From the NCBI RefSeq assembly GCF_016801865.2, contig NC_068938.1, forward strand, positions 72,501,021 through 72,565,020: a stretch of 64,000 bases of DNA, read 5' to 3'. A model generated the notes under the pieces. The model saw nothing but the letters and a program-made list of their open reading frames with translations. It was not told where the DNA came from and did no database searches. The stretch comes from Culex pipiens pallens. Its lineage: Eukaryota > Arthropoda > Insecta > Diptera > Culicidae. Position 1 is the first letter of the stretch. Every line of letters begins with the position of its first letter. Shown here piece by piece: positions 35,395 to 43,870 of the stretch. The translations under genes and the position numbers were made by a program.

Positions 35395-36620
35395 CCTATT
35401 TCATGCAGACATTCCGTCTCACTCATATAATGCGGACATCTCATCTCCCGTGCATCCTGTGGGCATGCCCTCACCTTGTTTGTCGCGGACATTCCATCTC
35501 GCTTCAGTCCTTCAGACTTCTCGAATTCCTTTCGTCTTGCGGACATCCCATTTGGCTTGCATCCTGCGGACATCCCATCTCGCTTAAATCTTGCGGACAT
35601 CCCATCTCGCTTCAGTCCTTCAGACATCTCGAATTTCTTCCATCTTGCGGACATCCCATCTCGCTTCAGTCCTCTAGACTTCTCGAATTCCTTACATCTT
35701 GCGGACATCCCATCTCGCTTGCATCCTGCGGACATCCCATCTCGCTTCAGTCCTTCCGACTTCTCGAATTCCTTTCATTTTTGCGGACATCCCATCTCGC
35801 TTACATCTTGCGGACATCCCTTGAGACTTCTCGAATACCTTCCTTCTTGCGGACATCCCATCTCGCTTCAGTCCTTCCGACAACTCGAATTTCTTCCATC
35901 TTGCGGACATCCCATCTCGCTTCAGTCCTCTAGACTTCTCGAATTCCTTGCATCTTGCGGACATCCCATCTCGCTTGCATCCAGCGGACATCCCATCTCG
36001 CTTCAGTCCTTCTGACTTCTCGAATTCCTTTCATTTTTGCGGACATCCCATCTCGCTTGTGTCTTGCGGACATCCCATCTCGCTTCAGTCCTTCAGACAT
36101 CTCGAATTTCTTCCATCTTGCGGACATCCCATCTCGCTTCAGTCCTCTAGACTTCTCGAATTCCTTGCATTTTGCGGACATCCCATCTCGCTTGTGTCTT
36201 GCGGACATCCCATCTCGCTTCAGTCCTACAGACATCTCGAGTTCCTTCCATCTTGCGGACATCCCATCTCGCTTCAGTCCTCTAGACTTCTCGAATTCCT
36301 TGCATCTTGCGGACATCCCATCTCGCTTGCATCCTGCGGACATCCCATCTCGCTTCAGTCCTTCTGACTTCTCGAATTCCTTTCATTTTTGCGGACATCC
36401 CATCTCGCTTGTGTCTTGCGGACATCCCATCTCGCTTCAGTCCTTCAGACATCTCGAATTTCTTCCATCTTGCGGACATCCCATCTCGCTTCAGTCCTCC
36501 AGACTTCTCGAGTTCCTTGCATCTTGCGGACATCCCATCTCGCTTCAGTCCTTCAGACCTGCGGACATCCCATCTCGCTATGGGCGTTCGACATCTCGAA
36601 TTTCTTGGATCTTGTGGACA
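35395..36620. repeat. 27/54-bp minisatellite inside the LTR element
   Basis: The core GCGGACATCCCATCTCGCTT repeats more than 25 times. It is followed either by 7 bases (27-bp unit, for example GCATCCT or GTGTCTT) or by 34 bases containing CAGTCCTTCAGAC and TCTCGAATTTCTTCC (54-bp unit). Units are arranged in a higher-order pattern; one block recurs at about 352 bp (36001 and 36353). Because unit lengths are multiples of three, several frames on both strands stay open for 80-230 codons. These frames shift at occasional 55-bp units, so I regard them as repeat by-products, although a translated low-complexity product cannot be excluded. Confidence 0.9.
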
Positions 36621-37017
36621 TCTCTTCTCGCTTTCATCTCTTCACACTTCAATTGAATTTGAGTTAACTTATCTAAAAATTATGACAAGAAATAATGATT
36701 AGGGACATTTATATTTTTAAAATGAATGAACAAAATCGAAATAAATATTTTCTTAATCATTTCTTTACTATACCGCACTCTACACGGATTTGTGTGGATA
36801 GACTTTACTGGCCCGACAACTCAGAAAGTTGCTTCATCCGCTTTGAACCGACTTTGTACCATTTCCGAACCAGCTATTTAACGCAGAATATCACATAATT
36901 GTCTTTCGAAACATTTCTATAAGTCAAGCATTTTGTTTGTTTTTTTTTACGGAATTATGCAACCCTCTGGCACCACTGTAAATGGTTAGAACGTTTGACA
37001 GTCACCAAAACCTCGAA

Positions 37018-37092
37018 GAGCCCACGTAGTAGTATTAGTGAAGAGCCCACGTTGTTTATCGTGGGCTCTTCACTAATACTAGTACGTGGGCC
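37018..37092. repeat. Strong short hairpin
   Basis: A stem of about 32 bp with one mismatch (GCCCACGTAGTAGTATTAGT ... against ACTAATACTAGTACGTGGGC) closes an 8-base loop TTGTTTAT. It is within the LTR retroelement interior. The stem itself contains an inner GAGCCCACG phrase present twice on the left arm. Confidence 0.75.
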
Positions 37093-37174
37093 CTGTGAGT
37101 GTAGCAGTATTGGTGTTGTCTGTTTGTTTACACCAAATCTTCTAGAAACATCACTTTTTTTGTGTGCAAATCTG

Positions 37175-37495
37175 TTACGAAAAAAGGTGAGAACTGTTGC
37201 TTCCGATTGACCGGGAAGATTTGCCGGGTAGCACTAGACCGGGGACTGGCCAAGTCTCGCTGTTGATCCTTCCGAACAACTCGCTGCAATCTCCGGCAGG
37301 GAGTAACCGACCAAGTGCAGAAACATCCGTGATTCCGGTGATTGTGGCGGAGCTGGTCTTTCCGAGCATCATTCGATGACCTTCTCCGAGGACTGGCCCA
37401 CTCCCGCTGTCGACTCGCACTGGGAATCGAAGTTCATCGCGAATTGGTCCGAATAAATCTGAACTTTGAACTTGCAAAACCGTCTTCATCGCCAC
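37175..37495 (-). other. GC-rich open frame of unknown status in the LTR element
   Basis: A 106-codon minus-strand frame, in the same direction as the retroelement, begins MAMKTVLQVQSSDLFG. It contains PVRVDSGSGPVLGEGHRM and ends near a GC-rich to AT-rich boundary. It is not recognisable as gag, protease or any host family, and a plus-strand frame overlaps it. It could be a decayed coding remnant or captured DNA. Confidence 0.25.
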
Positions 37496-38219
37496 TTCGC
37501 GGGGCTTTTATCCATAGTCTCTGGCGGATAGGGTCTAGTGGGGGGGGGAACTAGTTTTTGGAAATCCGTCCCGTGTCGTTATTTTCTAATGGAAATCATT
37601 TCAACATTATGAAATTATGCCTTTTTTTACCACGCGGTTTGTTTATTTTCAAATTTTGACAGCAAATGCGTTCTTCATCTTCTTTGTTGTCTTCATGTTT
37701 GCGTCGAACATTTAGGTTTCATAAACATGGCCGTCGTGACAGAGGGCTGGAATTATGTGAACAGCTCTTACTGATCCGAAAAAGTTTGCATTTTTTATTC
37801 ATGTGCCGATCTTGCACCTCTTGTTAAACTGCAACTTTTTTTTTTTTGCAGCAAATCACACAATTGCCTAAATCGAGATTTTGCAACGGATTCGTGTGAA
37901 CAGACCTTACTACCTGTACACTGCTGCAACTTTCCTTACACGCTAGCATTAAACAACTTTTCACACAGCAAACAAAATCTTCACAAAGGAGATCACCCAA
38001 CACCACGCGACCGGAACAATTTCAAACTCCTCACAAAGCCTGTCCTCTCTTATCCTGGGACACAACATGGCGACAAAAAGTTGTTTACCTTTTTTAGAGG
38101 CGGCACGCCTCAAGAAACGATTCGACTCCTACGCACCGTCTGAGCGACTCTCTCGTTGGGGTTAAAGGTCCAGGTTACAGCTATTATCGCGTAGAAACGA
38201 TATCCGGCAGGATCGCCAA

Positions 38220-38445
38220 TGTGGAATCCCACTGTCCAACGAGAGAATCGCCCAGAGCGGCGACTCCCTAGAATTGAGCCTCTAGCTCGGAACACTGATG
38301 ACGACTGAATGCCGCGCTCGTCCGAGCTGTCAATCTGCGAAGGGGGACGTCGATATAAACCTTTACGCCGACGAGCAGCTGTAGCGTGTAGTCTACACGC
38401 TCAATAGGTTGCGTTGAAGTCCCATCCAAATATGCATACCACACA
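38220..38445 (-). repeat. LTR (5' LTR in element orientation)
   Basis: 226 bp, apparently identical to 30947-31172. On the minus strand it is followed at once by T then TGGCGATCCTGCC, a primer-binding-type site. Confidence 0.88.
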
Positions 38446-38450
38446 AGCTG
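38446..38450. repeat. Target-site duplication AGCTG, right
   Basis: Matches 30942-30946. Confidence 0.85.
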
Positions 38451-38699
38451 GAAGCAAATTTGATACAATTCAACACCCGGGAAAACCGTATGACGGGAAT
38501 ACCAAAAAGACGGACAAAGATTTTGTGATTTTAATATCCCAGCACTGAGATGCGACAAAGTTCTGCAAATTTGTTGATCATGTGTTCTTTATTATCTTTA
38601 AAAAATGTCGTTATGAATAAATATTGTTTTGTGTGAATAAAAATAAAACTAGCTTGTTGAATATGTCTTGAATGTACAAATTGCACTGCACCAGGCAAA

Positions 38700-39290
38700 C
38701 GGCTTCTTGTCCTTGTACCGCAACCTGCGTTGAGGCCGGGACCATCTTGAACTGAGTAGTGGCGACGAATAACGCTCGCAGCTCCTGACAGGAAGTGTTA
38801 AACTTTCCGACGCTAACATCTTGGTGTGTTCAGGTAGTGTTGGAACTTAATCCGGATACAACGTGAGACATCATGCCAAAGTGCTGATCGCCAGCCAGTT
38901 TTGGCCCTTCGGAAAACCTGTTGCTCCGGCACCAACACGTCGTTGACATGCCCTAAAATTAAGCAAAAGTTATTTAAATAATTTAATTCACTAAAATTCA
39001 AGCTTTGATTACATTCCTGATGTCTTTACAATCGATCTTACCAGCGCTTCATTGGGATCGGCACCACAGACACGCTTCAACGCGAGATGTCCTCATGTGG
39101 GAATGCTTGCGACAATCTCAGGATCGCGGGGAATAAGATATCGCGTCGATCGCGACTTAAAGCACTTTCGGTGGTCCTTCCTTGGTTTTGAATTGTGGCG
39201 CTTCCAGGAGGTATGATTCCTTGAGCAGCTGTTTGACCTCAGAGAAAAATTCACAACACAAACCGACAGCAGTCCAAAAAAGTGAAAACA
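38700..39290 (-). other. Exon-like fragments inside the split inverted-repeat element
   Basis: Minus-strand translations give protein-like pieces such as HVNDVLVPEQQVFRRAKTGW (near 38880-38960), KFNTSCQELRALF (near 38760-38800) and FFSEVKQLLKESYLLEAPQF (near 39190-39250). They are separated by stops and do not form one frame. They may be a captured and decayed host gene or a dead transposase. No family recognised. Confidence 0.3.
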
Positions 39291-39847
39291 AAGTAACAGT
39301 GTTGCTAAGCATCGTACACAAATTATTTATTTTGATAAGCTTCAGGACACATTTGGGCAACATTCGGGCACCTTCGGGCACGTTTGGGCAACTTTAGGGC
39401 AAAGTCTACTCGAGGGCAATGAGCAGAGTGGTTTTCCCCTTGAATTTTTTATTTTTTTTAATTTTTTTTAATTTAAAAAAAAAATTAAATTTTTTAAATT
39501 TAAAAAAAAAAATAATTTTTTAGATTTTATAAATTTTTTTTTCCGTGCTTGATTTGATTTTTCCGTGCATAATTCCATAGAGTAATCTACGTGCGTATGT
39601 ATCGCGTGTACGTACACGAAAAAAAGTGAGGTTAAATTTTGTCAGCCAGCAAAATTAAATGGTGCGCTAGTGTGCGTACGCGAAACGTCATAAAGCTCTA
39701 TTTGAAGCGGTAGCAAACAGACTGAATACCGGGTAGCAAAGTGAAATCCCGAAGAACTGAGAGAAAATTTGCTACCGCGATGGGGTTGACGTCGGGTGCA
39801 AATTAGCTTTGCTTCGATGTTTGCACCCAGCGCTGGAGATGCACTAA

Positions 39848-40014
39848 AGAAGTTATGCTTGTTTATCTCAAATAAAATTACGGAAATGATGTTTTATTGA
39901 ATTTGGATGATCAAGTATCAATAAAAGCAACGTTATTTATCGTTTGTTATCATTCAAAAATCAAATTATTCGCTCTACAGTATTGCCTTGGCGTTCTCGA
40001 TTGCGAGATTCCTA
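39848..40014. other. AT-rich spacer
   Basis: Nothing recognised beyond AT-rich sequence between the nest and the next SINE. Confidence 0.3.
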
Positions 40015-40510
40015 CTCGAAACTAAGTGTCCGAAGGCTTGATTGTTGAGGCAATTGCAAACCTCTTTTTACACTTTAGTTTCCATCCACCCCGAGATTCG
40101 AACTGACGACCTTTGGATTGTGAGTCCAACTTCCTACCAGCGACTCCACCAGGACAGGACCCAGGGAGACGACTCCTACACGGCCGCTCGAAGCTAGTCC
40201 GTCCCATATGTAATTTCGTCACTTTTGAGGTAATAATGCAGTTTGGTTCAAAATCATGTAAACTATCAGAAAAACCAATAAAATTTAGTACTTTGTTCTA
40301 GAAATCCGGAGAAAATCCACTTTTTCGTGAAATTCTAACACGTAGCCTTATGGGCGGGACAACTTTGACACGCGTTTTTCTCGGCTTGCTGTTTTTACAT
40401 ATGGGACGGACACGATTAGAGCGGCAGTACACCTGGACTGAGCTAACGACCTAACCGTTTTAGGTTAGTCCGGGGCCAACATTTACTTCCCGTCCGACGG
40501 AAGGCGTGAT
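40015..40510 (-). mobile_element. tRNA-derived SINE, interrupted by a small MITE
   Basis: On the minus strand a tRNA-like part shows a box A-like TGGTGGAGTCGCTGGTAGG and a box B AGTTCGAATCTCG, with a TTGGA/TCCAA anticodon-like stem between them. Farther 5' is a second box A-like phrase, TTAGCTCAGTCCAGG. The unit is split at 40196/40412 by a 215-bp MITE. It is compatible with a two-headed (twin-type) SINE, but this is uncertain. Confidence 0.6.
40197..40411. mobile_element. 215-bp MITE inserted in the SINE
   Basis: The ends GTCCGTCCCATATGTAA and TTACATATGGGACGGAC are perfect inverted copies. The SINE sequence resumes on both sides. No coding content. Confidence 0.75.
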
Positions 40511-40602
40511 CAGACAAATCTCGTCTCAAAATTTGCCACCGGGACCTTGTTATCATTAGAACATCTTATTTTACTTTTATATTAAAATGGGAATTGAAAA
40601 TG

Positions 40603-42166
40603 CAGGCCAAGTGCGAATGATGCTAATGATACCTCTTCAGTTGACGCTCAGGCGAGGAACATCCTGGAAGGAGCGTCACTGACTACGTCCGTAGTCCTGT
40701 TAGATCATACTTGATCAAGACAGTATAGCTCTGGTTCCTTGCAAGTGTCCTATTTTCTTACCTCCACGTTGGCTTGGTTTTCATGACGACCTAGCTGGTG
40801 GCCTGTGGAAACGGATCGTAAACCTTTGACCACCGCGGGTCAAAGTCGAGACGGCTAAAAGAAAGGGGCGCGACAATGTGGGAAAGGGAAGAAATTTGTG
40901 ATTGTAGACGGTATTGTTTTGATTCGCAGTATGTTGAGTCAACTGCTGTGGATGTACCTAAAACATCGCACAACGGGGTTTCTCTTCTTTCCATTTCATC
41001 TACCACCTATCTTCTGTTTATTTTGTTTCACTGATTTTCTAACGCGGGTTCTGTTTATTATCCTCCATTTGATTTCGATTTTACTCATTTGATTCTCTTA
41101 TTTCTCAACGCTTTTCTATTCTATTTTACCAATTGATGTGGGTGGGTCTCGTGGCGCAGGGGTAGCGGCTTCGGCTGCCGATCCCGATGATGCTATGAGA
41201 CGCGGGTTCGATTCCCGCCTTATCCACTGAGCTTCTATCGGATGGTGAAGTAAAACGTCGGTCCCGGTTTCTCCTGTCTCGTCAGAGGCGCTGGAGCAGA
41301 AATCCCACGTTAGAGGAAGGCCATGCCCGGGGGGCGTAGTGCCAATAGTTTCGTTTACCAATTGATGCTGCTGTAACAAACTTTCTGCTTTCCCTTAATT
41401 TGGCAGCGATGTCAATTTTGTTTGTCATGTGCCTTTTCTTAATTTATCTATTTGAATAATTTCTCATCATCCCTGTAAATTGCCCTCAATACAATCTAAG
41501 CTTGTTTGTTACCTCTATTATTAATTTTTGTTAATTTCTTTATCTACTTCATAAATTACTAGCTTTCTTTTACTATTGATTCTTCAAATAGTATATTTCT
41601 TTCACTGTCCATTGTTTTCAATCTTCACCCTTTTCTTCAAACAAATGAGGTTCGAGCCCTTACTCAATTTTTGGAATGATCAAAGAATTAACACAAATAT
41701 TACTATTGTACTTTTGAAAAACTCTTGTAAAATGCTTAGGACCAAAAATTATAACAAAACACCGCGACAAAAGAAATAGCAACATATAAACAATACTCAA
41801 CACTAGGAAAGATTTCAGGAGGGAACAAAATACAGTAAATAACAATTAGTTTTTGAATTCAAACTAAAAATAAAACAGTTTTTGCTTAAATGAAAGTTGA
41901 AAGGCACACTATAAATGGTTAGGCGCTTATATTTACATCAAACCCTACGTAATGTACCACCCCCGGCCGAGTTAAAATGCGTAACCGGAAAAGGAGGTGT
42001 GCATGCCTGGCACGAACACTCAAAGCGTGTTCTAGCGTGTTGCTCGTACTGACTCAGAGCAAGGGTGAGATGTAGGTGTAAGGGCAGTGCGTGTTCGTCG
42101 GGAACCTGGTGCATAAGATCGGTCAAGGCCCGTTCTTACACTGAAAATTGCGAATTGCGAATTGCG
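40603..42166 (+). mobile_element. Retroposed non-coding unit, copy A, with a SINE insertion
   Basis: It is flanked by a 19-bp direct repeat, AAAATGGGAATTGAAAATG (40584-40602 and 42167-42185). It starts GCAGGCCAAGTGCGAATGATG (first bases) and ends in a short tail of GAATTGC repeats. These are the marks of target-primed reverse transcription. Without the SINE it is about 1.33 kb and matches copy B closely. No long frame exists, so it is a non-autonomous LINE derivative or long SINE-like unit. The short minus-strand frame near the 3' end (41938-42126) is conserved between copies only because the copies are young. Confidence 0.8.
41139..41353 (+). mobile_element. tRNA-derived SINE inserted in copy A
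   Basis: A tRNA-like head shows box A (GTGGCGCAGGGGTAGCGGC) and a consensus box B (GGGTTCGATTCCC). It is flanked by a 14-bp duplication TTTACCAATTGATG at 41125-41138 and 41354-41367. Copy B has the uninterrupted site at 45802-45815, which proves the boundaries. About 140 bp of non-tRNA sequence follow the head. Confidence 0.88.
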
Positions 42167-42185
42167 AAAATGGGAATTGAAAATG

Positions 42186-43080
42186 AATGCTCAACATTCA
42201 AATACGTTTTTCTCAAAAAGGATGGTGTGCACATGATGCTTTTTGAAATGTTGGCATCGAAATCTCGAGATAGGGGAACAGCATATAACTGCATCGTACC
42301 GCTAATGTTACAATATTAGTACTTTCAGCACGTTTAATAGGGTCCTAAAGCCCTATGTCAATTTTTATGTACAACAGTGAAAACCCAATTAAAAAACCCG
42401 ATTTAATATCACCAGAGGCGAAAAGCGTTTTTTCCAAAAGCAAACCATAAACCTTTCTTTTGTAAGAAAGGCAAAAAGTCAAACGCTCTCAAATAAAAGA
42501 GCGAAATCCAATCGATGTAAAATTTGTTGAGAAGTTTGATCGAGTCGTGAACACTCAGTTGGAAACATAAATTCGAGTAAAATTGTATATAAATCATTAG
42601 GTAGAATGATATTCTGAATAACCCTTGGAATAACCCCTCACCTTTTTTGAGAAATTTACTCTGTATATAAAGAAAAATCACACAGCTCTAACTTTTGAAC
42701 CAGCGGTCTAATCAATACCAAAATTTACTCGAATACAGTTCATATCAAATGATTTCGATCGAGAATGGGCTGGGACTTTGAATTTGATGTTCAGTATAAG
42801 ATTCTGTTTAAAACCAAAAATTTAATAGGAAAAAATAGAGTAAAAATAAGACGTAAAACACTAAAATGGCTATATCTCTAGAAATAAATTTTGGAAAAGC
42901 TTCAAATTTTGGGCCCAAGCAGTTTATGGCGCATGTTTTCGAGTGGCTTTTTGTTTGAAACTGAATTCTTTTAATTTAAGAGTGTTATCTTTAAAATAGT
43001 CCAAAAAATACCTCTAAAAATGTCTTTGACCACATTCACTGGTCGAAAATTGTGAATCGAAAAATAAAATGTATGTAAAT
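42186..43080. other. Non-coding stretch
   Basis: AT-rich, no supported gene. The frames at 42065-42319 and 42409-42681 have no domain and low-complexity content. Confidence 0.4.
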
Positions 43081-43277
43081 GCACTGAAACCCCGATGGAT
43101 TGACACCAATTGTTGTGAAATGAACGGGGTCACTTTTTAGTTTGACACCATTTTTGAGCAGAGCTGACACTTACTACCACACGTTTGGTTTGATAGTGGG
43201 AGTGAGTTTCGTGTAAAAAGTTACAGTTTGTCACTTTTTAGTATGACTTTGGCGCTTTGGCCGAGGGTTGAGTGTAC
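43081..43277. mobile_element. Small element just upstream of Sec24
   Basis: It shares GTTTGACA/TGTCACTTTTTAGT phrases, an ACGTTTGGT-type centre and a GGGTTGAGTGTA end with the element at 51757-51972, which lies in the opposite direction. It ends within about 600 bases of the Sec24 start codon. Confidence 0.6.
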
Positions 43278-43870
43278 CAGAGAAAAAAAAACTTGCATCA
43301 AAGTAACCGTTTTACCCCGCCGATCCCCGACAGTTTCGTTCAGTTACGTGGCACGACAGTTGACAGTTCGTCGTGTCACCCCGTCAAAACAGCTCTCCCC
43401 TTCTCCTCCCCTGACGTCCACAAGCAGGGAGGCTCAAATTTGACACTCGTTCTGTTTTCTTGAGGTGCACGTCTGACGTGGAAATTGCAGCGAAAATCCG
43501 AGTGAATTTTGCGTTTTATCCGGCCCATCGGTCGCGAATTATGCTGTAAAAGTTGTGCCGCGCCGTGAACGACATTTTAGTGATTCCAAACTAGCGTACG
43601 CGAAGGTAGGTTCCGGCCCGAACGGTCTGCCACCGCCGTGGGTGAAGAAATTTCACTTTCCTCGCTCTCGCTCCCTGCTCCTCCTCCGACGACAACTCTT
43701 GGCAAAAAGGCCAGGTTCCAAGTCATCGAATGCGAACGGGGCGCAAAGCGACACAGCAGACACAGCAAATAATTATTGTTAAACAATTTTCTAACTTGTT
43801 TCATAACACACACCAAAACTGGACCAGCAGCAGCAGCAGATTAAAAGCATCATCACTTGCGTTGCTGATA
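43278..43870 (+). promoter_or_regulatory. Promoter and 5' UTR region of Sec24
   Basis: GC-rich unique DNA precedes the start codon. A donor-like GCGAAG|GTAGGT at about 43603 and a pyrimidine-rich stretch before a CAG at about 43828 suggest a possible 5' UTR intron. The transcription start is not determined. Confidence 0.4.

Larger units (their letters stand above)
30947..38445 (-). mobile_element. Non-autonomous LTR retroelement (LARD-like), 7.5 kb
   Basis: Two 226-bp direct repeats (30947-31172 and 38220-38445) read as identical by eye, start TGTG and end CACA, and are flanked by AGCTG duplications. On the minus strand a TGGCGATCCTGCCGG primer-binding-type sequence begins one base after the LTR at 38218, and a purine tract, GAGTAGAGGGAGGA, directly precedes the other LTR (31173-31186). 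Orientation is therefore minus. The 7-kb interior has no gag, protease, reverse transcriptase or integrase frame. It contains a 2.2-kb foldback, a 27/54-bp minisatellite and scattered short frames. It must borrow proteins from an autonomous relative. Apparently identical LTRs suggest a recent insertion, or gene conversion. Confidence 0.85.
30412..39442. mobile_element. Inverted-repeat element with CAAGGGGAAAACCACTCTG ends, split by an LTR retroelement
   Basis: The terminal 19 bases CAAGGGGAAAACCACTCTG occur at 30412 and, inverted, end at 39442. Just inside both ends are clusters of GGGCA(A/C) motifs spaced 10-12 bp (about 30452-30502 and 39354-39400), all in the same direction on the plus strand. 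Without the LTR element the unit is about 1.5 kb. It has GC-richer, exon-like patches (30600-30946, 38700-39290) whose frames are short and unrecognised. Superfamily undetermined; AT-rich flanks hide any target duplication. Confidence 0.6.
28745..39844. mobile_element. Harbinger-like MITE with TAA flanks, enlarged by nested insertions
   Basis: The left end GGGCATCTCCAGCGCTGGGG and the right end CCCAGCGCTGGAGATGCAC are inverted copies, flanked by TAA at 28742-28744 and 39845-39847. TTTGCACC and TAGCAAATTTG subterminal motifs match the compact copy at 20007-21148. The AT-rich core starts near 29280 and resumes at 39443, and everything between 30412 and 39442 is a later insertion. Treating the two halves as one element is an inference supported by the matching TAA and end structure. 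Confidence 0.65.

Noticed and set aside
35395..36620. CRISPR array
   Set aside because: Direct repeats alternate with 7- or 34-base segments that are themselves repeated, not unique spacers. The genome is eukaryotic and no cas genes are present.
35298..36702. Several 80-233 codon frames in the minisatellite as a repetitive protein gene
   Set aside because: Frames are open in three phases on both strands because repeat lengths are multiples of three. No start context, splice sites or unique flanking domain support a gene.
41143..41225. Functional tRNA gene
   Set aside because: Boxes A and B are good, but the sequence is the head of a SINE with target duplications, an empty site in copy B and no clean acceptor stem or 3' end.
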